A stretch of 64,000 bases of DNA from contig OX438747.1 of NCBI GenBank assembly GCA_949316235.1, forward strand, positions 31,252,618-31,316,617, in the 5' to 3' direction. The notes beneath the pieces were generated by a model. That model saw only the letters and a program-made list of their open reading frames with translations, had not been told where the DNA came from and did no database searches. Position numbers and translations under genes: made by a program. The DNA comes from Oegoconia quadripuncta (lineage: Eukaryota > Arthropoda > Insecta > Lepidoptera > Autostichidae). Numbering within the stretch: position 1 is the stretch's first letter; each line of letters starts with the position of its first letter. This document shows, in pieces, positions 49,001 through 60,899 of the stretch.

Positions 49001-52000
49001 CTAAAGAAGAAGAAAGAGAAAAAAAGTAGAAGAGGCAGAAAACGGAGCAATGAGAAGGTAGCAATTAAAACTGAATTTAAATACATAAAAAAAAAAATAC
49101 AGTTTAAATAATGAAGTCTACCACTGTACGTTTCTCAAGAAACTGCCTACCACGTACGACGACCCTGTGGGACGGACTTCCTGCAGCGGTATTCCCGAAC
49201 GAGTACGACATTGGATACAAATACACTTTATTGTACAAACGGAGAACATTTACAAAGCATAATACTGAAAAGAGTACAATTAGGCGGCCTTAAACCTCCA
49301 AGAAACGAGCCTACACCTTCCTCAAAGGCCGGCAACGCATCTGTGACCCTTTTGGTGTTGTGTGAAAGTACAACAGAGTTTACCAACCGTACTTATCTCA
49401 CAAACCAAAAACATCTCAAATCACCAGCCATTAAAGCTCCACTACTGGACCTAAGTGTTACATTTAAAATGTGACCTAATTAAGCTAACAAATGAATTAT
49501 ATGCATAACAAAAAGAACTACACCTCACTGCTTCAACTTATTAGGCCGGTATCCGTTGGAAATTGGACTCAACTGAATTAGTAAAAATTATCCCGAATCA
49601 TAAAGAAGGGTACTACCGCGTTTGATTGACTTCACATTTCGAATCAACACCTTTGTGTAAAAGAATAATATCTTTATTTTATACTAGTTTTCCGACCGCG
49701 ACTTCGACCGGGTGGAAGATTTCATCAAAATCGGTTCATCAAACAAAATTGCCTATATGTTAATCCAGGTCCTTTCCCTTAAGTTCAGTAAATTAAACGT
49801 TTGGGAGTTACCCTTTAGGTTCCAACAGTACCTGTATTGGGTGGCCCCACTCTTCCAAACATAATATTAATTAACATAAATAATGACTTAATACAAGCTT
49901 AAGTAAGTAAATAACATTCGTTTTTGGGAATTGTAAAGTTAATTATAGATTTCCACGCATGCAAAATTACAAATTTATATAATAATTATTATTAATATTT
50001 TACTGATCTAATTGTTATTATATTAAGTATATTATTACAATTTAAGCAAGTGTTTGTGGGATGATTTGGTAAGTTTATGAGAGTGTATATGTATGTATTC
50101 AGTCTGTGTGTGTAACTTGTGTAAGTGAGTGACTATGTCAAAGTGTTTATGAAAATTATGTGTGTGTTGAATATGGCTTAGTTTTGTTTCGTTTTATTTA
50201 AGTATACTATATGTATTTTAATTTTGTTATAGATTATATATTATAAGTGAAATTATGTAATTAAGTTGTGTACCTACCTAATGTAATATTTAGAGTTAGA
50301 TAGTATATTGTAGAAGGGCCTCAGTTTCAGCGTAGTTCAATGTTTTTAGCAAGATTATCAGGTTTTTCTTACAATCATATTTGGTTTTAGGATACACTTT
50401 CAATTTGTTTATTTGGGAAGGAAGTGTTTACGGGCTTATAATCTGTCTACACACCAAATTTTAACCAAAAAAAAAGCCAAAAATATAGGCGTGAAGAGGT
50501 ATCAAATATATCCATACAGACATACACACAAACTTTCGCATTTATAATATTAGTTGGGATAGCCTATGACAAATAATTGCATTCAACTTTCAGATCCAAA
50601 CAAAAGACTCCAATGAGGACCCAACCAGAAGCAGTAGGAAACTGAAGAACCTCCCCAAGGAGCTGGTGGAGTTGTATACGATGAGTGAACAGGAAATGTG
50701 GCAGGTGAATATATTTTTATTTAATTAGGTCATGTCATGTGTGAGCTTGTGAAGAAGATGGATGAAAGAAAATTGCATGCAGCAGAGATGAGAATCTTGA
50801 GATGGATAAGTGGAGTGACGAGGATGAATAAAATAAGGAATGAGGATGTAAGAGGGAGTTGAAAAGTGGCACCCGTGACAGAAAAGTTGAAATGAAACCG
50901 TTTGGCTGGGTATGGACATGTTATTGAGGAGGGATGAATCGCATGTTACTAAGGCCCGTATTAATAAACCATTCTCAAGATTGTGACTGGTCTCAAGTAA
51001 ACGTGCCGATTAATAAACCTAACTTGAGACCTGACAAGCACGTGCACACTCAAGCAGTACTCACTTGAGAGGTGCGCGTATTAATAAACGAAACTCAAGA
51101 CTATCACTCATTCACCGCTGAGGTGATCTTGAAAAGTGATCTCAGCTGAGTAGACGTCAAGATTGGTTTATAAATTAGCACGGAGCTTGAGATAGCGTCA
51201 ACTGCTTAAGACGCATCTCGTGTGATACAGCCTCAAGACTTGTATTGAGAATGGTTTATTAATACGGGCCTAAGAGAGTGACGAATATGGATGTCGATGG
51301 TTGGAAAGGAAGAGGAAGACCACGGAAAAAATGGATGGCTTGTGTGAGCAGTGATATGAGCGAAAAGGGCGTGAATGATGAGGTAACGGCTGATAGAGGA
51401 GATTGGATGAAAAGGATGTTCTGGGCCGATCCCATATAAATTGGGACTAGTGCAGAATATGATAATGATGTGGGTATGTCACACCTGACCTTTTGTGAGT
51501 ACGTCAGTAGTGGAGGTAAAAGACTAAAAGGTGTTTACGTCGGCCAGGTCCGCAGCGAAGACCTCGCAAGCAAGGAGTTCGAGAAGCTTCGCTACAAGTG
51601 CTGCGACTGCATCATAAGCTTCAATTCTGAGAAGCTGATGAACGACCATATGAGCGGAAAACATAGACAGGTGAGATCTGCGTCCATACTTCATCGTGGT
51701 CATCACATGAAAGGAATTGTCTTAGTCCCCATCATCATCATCATTATCAACAGCTTTATACGTTCCCACTGTTGGGCCATAATCCACCACGCGGACCCAG
51801 TGGTGGATTTTTGTTAGACTACTAACTGACCACCTGATAATCTGTGTTTTTAAGCCACCGACTTGGCTTAACGACTTGAAATACTATATAAAATGCCACT
51901 AGTGATTTTTCACATAGCTAAAACCAACCAAATATAGAAACACGGGCGTTGTTAGCGTCTGGGGCGGTGCCAGCCTTTCGTGGTATAGGGTAGCTCGGGA

Positions 52001-55000
52001 GCAATATTATATGAAGCTACTAAAGGCGAATAGGATATCAGAATGATACTAGAATTTAATAGAACGAGGTAATAGTCCGCCACTGATGGAAAACGAACAA
52101 AACAAACCCTCTGAGTTTCTCGCTAGCTCTTCTCAGTAGTGGTCGCGTTCCGAGCTAGTGGTAGTTTAAAAAACAAATGACGTTCATAAGTGCATATTGT
52201 ATTGCCTACATGAATAAATGATTTTCATTTCATTTTCATTTCATTTCATTTCAATTACCTTAATTCTTTAAGGTGGCAATTACAGACCACTTACCCTCAC
52301 ATAAATCTTAATAAATCTTGAAGAGTAAATATATGCATGCCCCTCATGCCATCCAACTTGAACCTCGCATGCAATCTATGTGATTCAGCCGTAGTAAAAC
52401 TAAGCACTACTACTACAGGCCCTCCTGCTCAAATTCTATGACCAACTTCTTATTAAGTAACGACTCACCGGATTCCTCCAAACATCGGTGATAATAGGTA
52501 ATCAGTCACTCACGCTCAATGGTGTGCTAACTGGTGGTCCGTCTCCTTTGACGGCCGGTAGCAAAATGAATATTCATTATCGATGTGCATACCTAACATT
52601 GCTGTAATCGTTACCGCGCCACTTTCGGCGATACCAGCACCACCATGTTCACTTCTTGCAGCAAACCGTGTATTATGATAGGAATTCGACAGCCTCAATT
52701 ATAAATTCCGTCGCTAATTTATCGCTATCTTCGATTTATATACTGGTGAGCTTTTTTACCGTAAGGAAAAAAATTGGCCATATTAGATAAGTTAAATAGA
52801 AAGGAAATCTTTAATTGTGTCCTTTGACGGTCGCTTATATTATCTATTCCACATAATTACATCATTAAATTAAATAAAGAAAACTTGAAGATAATATGTT
52901 TCGCAAATAAGTATCGCATGATAGGTACCCCAAGAATGACGCCAGTCGCATGTAAATGAAAGACCGGCGTGCGTTTTAGAAAAAAAAAATTAAACTGCCG
53001 ATGCCAATAACTTCTATTTCACTTACCTAATGCCCTATTTTTACGGTAAAAAAAAAAAGTCATCCGGTATATATTATACACATTAATCCCTTTGCCAAAT
53101 TGTGTTTATGTAATAAGTATACTTTAAATTTACGCTTGAATGTTCCAACTGCAGTTTGAACCGGAAACAAATGTTGTTTAACATCGCTAACCACGTACTT
53201 CAGTGGTTTATTCAATCCTCCCATTGTCCCCAGAAATCCGTGGAGTGTCCCCAATGCGACGTATGCAAGGCGTACTTCCTAACTAAAGACAACCTCTCCG
53301 TCCACCGAGCGCTCCACCTGGCGGCGTTCAGGTGTAAAGAGTGCGGCGTGCGGACCGCTCTGAAAAGGCTTATGGTGCGGCATGTGAGGGTCCACGAGGG
53401 GACGGACGCGGGGGGCTTCGACTGCGGGAAGTGCGGGAAATTGTTTAGGTGAGGGTATTTTATGTCTGCCACCGTTTTGTTTAGTGAAAATTGTTAAGGA
53501 AATAATAATAATAACGAAATTTTATGAAAAAATAAATAAATAAATATCTTTGCACAAACACACAGCGCCATCTTGGTCCACAGTAAGCATCTAGGCTTGT
53601 GTTATGGATGGTTGATAAACTACACAAATACTTTTTTTTTTGTAAATAAATAAATAATAATAAATAATAAATAAATATCCTTAGACATACACACAGCGCC
53701 ATCTAGTTCCACAGTAAGCAACTATATGCTTGTGTTGTGGATACCAGATGGTTGATTTAATACATAAATACATTTTTTTTGTAAATAAATACTTATTATA
53801 AATGAATAAATACATGTATAAATGAAAAACATCCATAACTCTGGAACACAATGTCTGTATTCAACATACAAACATATGCCCCTGGCGGGATTCGAACCCG
53901 CGACCTTTTGGTATAGTAGCAGAGTGTCTAAAAACTACACCAAACATAACCACTAAACCATAATGAGGGAATGAAGCAAATTAAATCCCATTACATTTAT
54001 TCTAGGCTTCTTGTCGTAAATACTTTTGTTAGTCAAATAATACAAAAATAATGTATAGACACTCATTTGAATTGCAACCGTGTTCTGACATGTTCCACAT
54101 CCACAACAAAAACCTTTTTGACGACCGACTGGTGTAGTGGATAGTGACCCTGTCAGCGAAACCAACGGTTGCGGGTTCGAACCCCGCCACGGGTAAATGT
54201 TTGTGTGATGAATATGAACATTTATTCCTTAGTCATGGATGTTTATTTAAATATTTATGTATGTTTATCCGTTATCTAGTATCCATAGCACAAGCTTTGC
54301 TTAGTTTGGGACTAGATGATTGGTGTAAGTTTCCGAAATATTTATTATTTATTATAATATTTTGTTTCAGTACAAAGTCGAAGCTGGCATACCATAGAAA
54401 CATTTGCCATCAGGACAAGCCACAGTGTGACTGCTGTGGCAAAGTGTTCGCTAACAAGATGACCCTCAAGTACCATCTCAAGTGAGTCCATTCTACTGCT
54501 GCTGGTGTTAACAGTAGCATACTAGGACAATCGGAAGTTGTGTTGCCAATAACCTAATAATAATAAACCTAATATATAATTCTCGTGGGTGTTGTGAAAG
54601 GCGACTAAGGGACTTTCCACCAAAAACATAGACATATTTATATTTTCTTATTTTTATTTTTTTTATTTTACATTTGCACGATTTAACGGCGTTGACTTAC
54701 CTCTGTCACGTATGCATTTCTGTATATGTCTTAAGGCGAACCTTGGATATTGTTTCAAGCATTAAAGCCTTAATTAAACCAATGCTTCGGATATCTCTAT
54801 CCCTTTCAGGATAAAGCTTATGTATATATGTAAGTATCGTTGTCCTGTCCATTTACACACATATTTGTATTGCAGATTACTACCCCAGAACAGGGATGAC
54901 AAGCCGAAAGAGAAGCTGTACATTCCATGCAAAGGCTGTAACAAAGTGTTCCACTCCAAGAAGAGTTATCGGGCTCATGTGTGAGTATAATACTTTTCAA

Positions 55001-57616
55001 TCCCCTCCGTAGCTCACTGTAAACAACATTGGGTTTACGATTCGGAGGTCGCGGGTTCGACCCCCAGCGGGGTACATGTTTAAGTACTCGGTTTGGTTGG
55101 TGGTAGGGCATTTTAAATGTCCACATAGCTAGCTACTAGCTTTTGTAGTGGTAGAGCCACGCTGTAATCTTTTAGCTTGCAGCATGAATGGGCCGGTTCG
55201 ACCGGGGAAGTACCACCCTCTCGCAGAAGACCGACGTCTGAGTAGTGGCATTTTGCCACTGCGCTTCGTCCGGTGAGCGAGGGCGCCGGAGGCCCAATCT
55301 CCCAGTCTCACTCCAGAATGGTAGCGGTATTTAAAGAGTTAGTACCCCAGGAGGGTACCAGCACTATCAGTGCTGGAGAATCCCTCCCTGAGCATCGCTC
55401 AGGCTGCCCTGCGAATTTTTAAATTTAATAACTTATATGCATTTAGTCCCCAACTCGCATTGGCCAGCGTGGTGGACTATGGCCCATACTCCCTTATTAT
55501 ACGAGGGAAGGCCTATATTCCTGAGATGATGATGATGATGAAAAAGGTAAAAGTAATGATGAGTAAATATGGTGAATTACTGTACTGTATGTATGAACAA
55601 TCATAGGAAAAACAAAAACATCGTATTTTATCTATCCGAAGGTACTAATATGTAACCTGCTGTGAATTGAACCCACAAACTCCATTTTGTAAACACTATG
55701 TTGCTTACATTAAGCCACGGAGGCAGTTGAGGCGATTTATTTAAAACTATTGTTTCCAGCTGATAGACGTTCATTATGGAGCAAAGGAATAATGTAGGAC
55801 CCCAAATACAACCCTGAGGTACTCTACTTTATAAATTACAAAAGTTTCGTTGCTAATTTTGTCTCGCAATTTTTACATGCTCTGTATCAATTTATGAACA
55901 TAATCTGCAAGGAGTCGTAAGATGAGCGTCACTATCATCCACTTGTCACCGACTTTTGAATAGGAGACTGTATCAAAAGCCTTTATCAAATCTTGTCCAC
56001 ACATTTCCAGCGTAATCCACAACGGGTTAACCTATCCGTGTCCGATATGCGGCAAACTGTTCCAATGGAAACGCAACCTAGCCCGGCATATGAGGAACCA
56101 TCGGGAGCGCGACGCTGGCGCACTGCATGAGTGTCGCGAGTGCGGCAAGACCTTCTCCAGCCGCGACTGCTACAATAACCACATGCGTCTGAGCAAGAGA
56201 CACGTGCCTGAGGATGCGTACGGGTGGGTACATTCATAAATGTGTCGATTGCAACGCAAATTGTGCGCGAATGGCTATTATAACAGGTTACTTGACCTAT
56301 AAAAATGCATGGAGCTCAAGTTATTTCTTTGATTTGTATTAATACAATAAAGTATCAGTCCTACGAGCAATGTGCCCCGCCCACTGCCACGTAAGTTTGG
56401 CAATTCTTCGGGCTATATTGATCACAGTCACATCACAAGACATTGCTTTACAGTCACAAGTCATCATGGTTCGCACTCGCAACATAGTAGCCGAACAAGA
56501 GGCTGAGCACAAATTACAGACAGCGCTTGCAGAACTAAAGCGCTCCAAGACACTATGCGAACGGTTACTTCAAGAAATATCTGATAGTGAAGTTGAGATT
56601 CACTAAAATTAAAAAAAAAGGACAACAATGATCCTGTGGGTTTCTTGCGCCGCTTCTTTTCCCACAGATGATTTCCCTTTCCGAAGCGGTAGTAGCTTGG
56701 ACATACAGACTGACAGATAAATGCAATAAACTTTTTTTATTTCCAGTAGATTTAAATTGACATTCAACAAATGATATCATGTATTGTATATGTTGAAATA
56801 AATGCTTGAAGTTTGAACCTTTGTTCTCCTGTGGATCTCCTCATTTCTGATTCGATCCCGCAGGGAAAATCCGAGCATAGTTCTCTCCATTGCCCTTTGG
56901 GTGACCTCAAGGTCAGCCTTTGCAATGAGAATGAATGAGCGTAATAATGTTGGCGTAATGAGAATTGAATGGGATTGTCTGTGTTTTGCAGCTGAAAAGA
57001 GTGTTTGAAATATTTATTAATTATTTTCAGACACGAGTGCAACTACTGCGGGAAGAAATTCGCGACCAAGTGGTGTATGGTGGACCACATAGACTGGGAT
57101 CACCTCAAGCGGATAAAGTATCAATGCAGTGTGTGCTTCAAGGTGAGCTAGGTTCTTTCACGAAGGGCGTTATGTACTCGTATGTCCAGTCATTGTACGG
57201 ACGTACCTCAGTAATGCGTGGTCCGATTTCCGTGCGTTTTTTTTTTATATCATAGTCTCAACGAAAAGACACTTAATTACTTCCCAACAAAAACTTCCAT
57301 GTAGCTGGTAGAAATAATTTATTGTTTTTGTATGAACATATAGAGCTAAACGTCGAGACCGAAACTATATCGCGATTTAAAATAGGTCAACGCCATCTAG
57401 GAGTTCTCGGCACAACTAAAAAGACTTAGCCTATTGAACAATCTGTTAAGCCGTTCCGAAGATATTTAGCTTCTAATACAGTTGGTTTGGTTTATCTGGA
57501 TAATGTAATCGCTTGCTTCGCCGGGGTTTTTCACGTTTTCAATTTATGTTTACTGAAGGATTCGTGGTGCAGTCGCTATTCGTTTTCGATTAGCGAAGTT
57601 AAGCAATGTTTGGCGC

Positions 57617-57663
<47 letters not shown>

Positions 57664-60600
57664 ACGGATTTTTTTTTATCAACAACGGGTTAGCACTTAA
57701 CATCTATCACACCTGATGTTAAGTGAAGATGAGACCGAAGGTGGTAGCGTACTGACCCGGAAACCCCATATATTATTATATTATCTTAATAGCTTAGCAA
57801 ACAAGGCTTATTTTTTTGCTAAACCGATTTTGTCGAAATGTCCCATGCCATCGCATGTTTATTCTTGCAACGTACATACATTAAACTGGAATATTTAAAA
57901 TTCGATTGATACAATGGCTTCAGGCAAAGTGTTTCTATGATATTAAGGAATATTTAAATTATCAGAATGCTATGTAAAGTGTCACAAATCATATTTTGCA
58001 CATCTGCATGCAGATTGAATACATGATTCCTAAATTTCTTATCAGACCTTGTAAACTGTATTCTGGCAAATAAATAATTTCTTTCTTTCTTATTAAAATT
58101 GCATTACTCTATGCGTTATACATCCTACGACATATTTTTATGTACGTTTTTGCTCGCAGGCTTTCAAAACAGCGAAGATAATGGTCGCGCATATGAATAA
58201 TATACATGAAGGAAAGAAGAATAGGGAGCCGGACGGTGAACATCTGTGCGAGATATGCGGAAAGTCGTACAAGGTAACAAGTATATTGTTATCTATCGTC
58301 ACCAGCCCGTAAACGTCCGACTTTTTTTTTTATGCACAACGGTTTGGTACTTGACCTCAATCACACCTGATATTAAGTGAAGATGAGGTCGAAGGTGGAA
58401 GCGTACTGACCCGGAAACCCCAACACATTAGGTCGACTTGGCTATCTTACCTCTGACAACTGGAACACAACAATGCTATTAACATTGCTGCTTGGCAAGA
58501 TGGTGGTAGCTAGCCAGGCGGACATTTAAATTGCCATACCACCAACCAAACCGAGTACTTAAACATGTACCCCCGCTGGGGATCGAACCAGCGACCTCGG
58601 AATCGTAAACCTAATGTTGTTTACATTGAACCACAGAGGCGGCGACTGCAGGGATATAGGCCTTCCCTCGTATAATGAGGGAGTATGGGCCGTAGTTCAA
58701 CACGCTGGCCCAATGCGGGTTGGGGACTGCACATGCCTTAAATTTTTATTTCTCAGGCATGCAGGTTCCTCAGGGGATTTCCATTGTTTGCCCGAAAATT
58801 ATATGCAATAATACTCATGTGCCTGAATTTTATTTGTCCGAATGTTTTATTTACCGTAAAGGATATGTGATGAAAATGAAAGACGCTATCTGAGTAGATA
58901 CTTATTCATCCTGCTCTTGAAAATACTAAGATTGTAGGGTTCAGGAAAGGCTGATGCCCTCCCCATTCAAGGACTGGCCGCGCCAGACATTGTTTATCTT
59001 CACTAATCCAAAACGAACCTTGTCTGCGAAATCAACAGTTGCGGGTTCAAATCCCGCTGTAACCTCTCGTTAGAAGTTTGGAAGAAAAAGACTTACTGCG
59101 CCGACCCCAAGTAAATTGGGGCCATAGCAAGAAGATGCTGATGATTCTGTATAACCAATATTGTCCACATTGCAGACAGTGAAGCGACTGAAGGGCCACG
59201 TGTGGGCGATGCACACGAACCGCTCGACCACGAAAAGTTTCATGTGCAAGCTCTGTCCAGCAACATTCACCTGGCAGACTTCGATATATAAGCATACGAA
59301 AATGATGCACGGGAACAAGAGAAATAAGGTAAGGACGACGTTATAAGACTACAGGGATTCTTCCCCATAGTTCTCACACTTGTTTTTATGCACAGCGGGT
59401 GAGCACTTGACCTCAATCATACCTGATCGATGTTAAGTGAAGATGAGGCCGAAGGTGGAACCGTACTGACTCCGAAACCCCATCTTATTTAGGGAACTGA
59501 CTATCTTATTTTTGACAACCTGAACACAACAATGCTATAACATTGCTATAACCACCAACCAGAGCAAACATGTACCCCGCTGGGGATCGAACTCGCGACC
59601 TCCGATTCGTTAACCCTGTGTTGTTTACAATTGAGCCATTGGAGGTGGTTTTGTAAATATGTATAAGTATACATATTTTAAATAAAACATCCTTTTCCAT
59701 TCATCATACAAACACAGCGGAGTTCGAACCGGACCTCTACACATAACGGTCACGGTCTCTAACAAATAAACCAAACAGGTCGTCCGTTGTATGTCATAAA
59801 GACTTCAGGTGTTATTTTTGGAAGTTACGAAATTAAAACGATTTAGGCTTTTTGGCGGGAACTCGGCGAGTGAAGTTGCATTTTTCTTTATAATTCTTGT
59901 AATTTGTGCATTCTAACTTTTGAAGCTTAATAATGGCAGAATATTGTGCAGCAAACGTTAGTGTTGGTGTACAGGTGAAGGGAAGTGTAAATTAAAGTGC
60001 GTAACGGAGCTTTCGGGTTCCCACAAGAAGCCGCCAAAATCTTTTGTAAAGCATTCTGCCACTTTACTGAAAAATGACTTGACCGTGACTAGACTCTGTA
60101 TACGCCAAGTATACGACGAATTACTTGTTTTGACTGAGACTGATTTACAAACTGAAGAAATAAGAGAAATAAGACATGGCTGTTATGGGCTAGATCCCTT
60201 TGCCTTCTTCTAGAGGAGAGAATAAAACGAAAAAAAAAAACGATTTGATTTTTGCTTTTCGGAAATATTTGTACCAAGCTTTATTCCATACTTGGGGGCT
60301 ACTATGATCTCTTAGTTCCATTCAAATGCTGCTCAGTTTAAGTGAGATAATCCTGTAAATAAACGCATAAGTGCATCTTACTCTAACAGTACATTACATG
60401 AAATAAAGTGTATTGTATTGTACATTTTTTTATGGTTAACTGGATACGCATTTGACCACAATCTCACCTGATGGGAAGTGACGATGTGGCCGAAAATGGA
60501 GCACGCGATCTCAGTAGATGCCTATTCACCCTGCTCTTGAAGATCCCAAGGTTGTAGGATTCAGGAAAGACTAGACGCCGGAAGGGAGTTCCATGCCTTG

Positions 60601-60897
60601 GCTGTTCGCATTATGAATGATGTATCGAACCGCTTAGTGCGAATGTTCGGTATGTTAACTACATACGGGTGGAATGCCCCGCGCCTAGTAGTCCGAAGAT
60701 GGAATGGTACATTTTGAAATAATCCAATTTTTGAATGTTGTTCACAGCAACCTCGTGCCCTACCGCCAGTGAAGAAGCAAGAGCCGTATTCTGATATGGA
60801 ACTAGCAAACCGAATGCAATACTACCAACAAAACATTGGAGGTCTAGTCCAGAACATGCCTCCGCCAATTGGTAACATCGTACAGAACATCATCTGA
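46045..60897 (+). CDS. ZAD and C2H2 zinc-finger transcription factor, 14 coding exons
   Basis: Exons: 46045-46176, 46788-46907, 47025-47223, 48897-49057, 50594-50704, 51548-51670, 53234-53448, 54371-54481, 54876-54980, 56011-56223, 57031-57142, 58160-58273, 59176-59328, 60748-60897. The joined frame is 672 aa with no stop, and phases match at every junction. Residues 1-84 form an insect ZAD with paired cysteines C17/C20 and C54/C57, a dimerisation domain. An acidic, Lys/Arg-rich linker follows (KKKKEKKSRRGRKR, a likely nuclear signal). Twelve C2H2 units then follow: YKCCDC, CDVC, FRCKEC, FDCGKC, CDCC, CKGC, CPIC, CREC, CNYC, CSVC, CEIC and CKLC. The CDCC unit lacks its second His, and the CREC unit has a 6-residue His spacing. 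The tail is Gln/Pro-rich. By family this is a nuclear DNA-binding regulator; its targets cannot be read here. The exon 6 acceptor (51547) is the least certain boundary because its pyrimidine tract is weak. Confidence 0.92.
47700..47957 (-). mobile_element. SINE-C (zinc-finger intron 3)
   Basis: Reversed copy ending GCGGGATTCGAACCGCGACC and CACTACACCATACATG. Confidence 0.82.
48420..48790 (-). mobile_element. LINE ORF end remnant with poly-A (zinc-finger intron 3)
   Basis: A T-run at 48430-48446 is followed on the minus strand by a frame KKTSSPNCEVCGIVEDVHHI LVECVRNEHQ. The pattern CxxCGxxEDxxHxLxxC is the zinc-knuckle typical of the C-terminus of non-LTR retrotransposon polyproteins. The frame ends at ~48532. 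Confidence 0.7.
49111..49369 (+). mobile_element. LINE L1 3' end interrupted by a reversed LINE tail (zinc-finger intron 4)
   Basis: KSTTVRFSRNCLPRTTTLWD at 49111-49195 and PRNEPTPSSKAGNASVTLLV at ~49288-49369 are L1. In between, ATACAAATACACTTTATTGT ... GTACAATTAGGCGGCCTT is an inverted LINE tail. Confidence 0.75.
50705..51480 (+). mobile_element. LINE RT C-terminus remnant split by MITE-D (zinc-finger intron 5)
   Basis: Left peptide CELVKKMDERKLHAAEMRIL RWISGVTRMNKIRNEDV; right peptide DVDGWKGRGRPRKKWMACVS ... GDWMKRMFWADPI. This is a non-LTR polyprotein end with stops. MITE-D occupies 50953-51270. Confidence 0.8.
50953..51270 (+). mobile_element. MITE family D, complete, TAA duplication
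   Basis: 318 bp, both TIRs intact, TAA at 50950-50952 and 51271-51273. Inserted in the decayed LINE, so it is younger than that LINE. Confidence 0.92.
51728..51860 (-). mobile_element. LINE 3' tail, (ATC)n type (zinc-finger intron 6)
   Basis: CCATCATCATCATCATTATC then GGGCCATAATCCACCACGCG; reversed relative of the tail at ~55440-55545. Confidence 0.6.
51958..52515 (+). mobile_element. U repeat split by a GAAAT-tailed LINE end (zinc-finger intron 6)
   Basis: U parts are 51958-52091 and 52256-52515. The insertion 52092-52255 matches 20219-20405 reversed (CCCTCTGAGTTTCTCGCTAG ... (ATTTC)n). Confidence 0.78.
53545..53950 (-). mobile_element. Two SINE-C copies, reversed (zinc-finger intron 7)
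   Basis: A 3'-end fragment at 53545-53655 (CACAGCGCCATCTTGGTCCA) is followed by a near-full copy 53660-53950 (CACAGCGCCATCTAGTTCCA ... GCGGGATTCGAACCCGCGAC). Confidence 0.8.
54121..54355 (+). mobile_element. SINE-B, full length, next to the exon 8 acceptor
   Basis: Head GACCGACTGGTGTAGTGGAT, B box GCGGGTTCGAACCCCGCCA, ending TTTATTATTTATTATAATAT. The exon 8 acceptor (54370) follows within ~15 nt. Confidence 0.87.
55005..55545 (+). mobile_element. SINE-A 5' half fused to a LINE 3' end (zinc-finger intron 9)
   Basis: SINE-A head and B box (GGTCGCGGGTTCGACCCC) run to ~55132. The rest (ACGCTGTAATCTTTTAGCTT, AGTACCCCAGGAGGGTACCA, CATTGGCCAGCGTGGTGGAC, ending TGATGATGATGATG) is a LINE 3' end. Confidence 0.72.
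56320..56760. other. Zinc-finger intron 10: short retroposon-like piece
   Basis: A 78-codon frame at 56370-56606 contains IVAEQEAEHKLQTALAELKR (coiled-coil-like), followed by A-rich DNA. It has no start context or partner exon. It may be a retroposed fragment. Confidence 0.3.
57576..57661 (+). repeat. 5S-like fragment running into a (GT)n microsatellite
   Basis: TTTTCGATTAGCGAAGTTAA then GCAATGTTTGGCGCGG, followed by about 22 GT units (57617-57661). Confidence 0.75.
57668..57775 (-). mobile_element. SINE-A 3' fragment, reversed (zinc-finger intron 11)
   Basis: T-run, ACAACGGGTTAGCACTTAAC, CTGATGTTAAGTGAAGATGA, to GACCCGGAAACCCCA. Confidence 0.75.
58322..58642 (-). mobile_element. SINE-A, full length (zinc-finger intron 12)
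   Basis: Complete reversed copy with CGACT at both edges (58318-58322 and 58642-58646), a probable short target duplication. Confidence 0.87.
58650..59065. mobile_element. Mosaic of LINE tails, 5S-like and SINE-B pieces (zinc-finger intron 12)
   Basis: 58650-58780: reversed LINE end (GGGAGTATGGGCCGTAGTTC). 58895-58970: reversed L11. 58970-59013: reversed 5S-like (GGACTGGCCGCGCCAGACAT). 59014-59063: + SINE-B B-box region (GTTGCGGGTTCAAATCCCGC). Confidence 0.6.
59384..59650 (-). mobile_element. SINE-A, internally deleted (zinc-finger intron 13)
   Basis: ATGCACAGCGGGTGAGCACT to CTGGGGATCGAACTCGCGAC and GAGCCATTGGAGGTGG, with the central part shortened. Confidence 0.8.
59845..60236 (+). mobile_element. 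Retroposon R, copy 5, full length with 10-bp target duplication
   Basis: AAAACGATTT is at 59835-59844 and 60237-60246. The 392-bp body starts AGGCTTTTTGGCGGGAACTC and ends GAGAGAATAAAACG plus A-run, i.e. with an AATAAA just before the tail. Best reference copy for the family. Confidence 0.92.
60434..60645 (-). mobile_element. LINE tail family L11, reversed (zinc-finger intron 13)
   Basis: GATACGCATTTGACCACAAT, GATCTCAGTAGATGCCTATT and CCCAAGGTTGTAGGATTCAG; the reverse of 17225-17420. Confidence 0.72.
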
Positions 60898-60899
60898 AT

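Noticed and set aside
51470..51547. Extending zinc-finger exon 6 upstream to the ATG at 51470
   Set aside because: The upstream part overlaps the decayed LINE end, and an AG at 51546-51547 gives a phase-0 join directly to exon 5; uncertain but preferred.
53156..53233. Extending zinc-finger exon 7 upstream (NRKQMLFNIANHVLQWF)
   Set aside because: A strong pyrimidine tract and CAG end at 53233, and the finger-containing exon starts there in the right phase.
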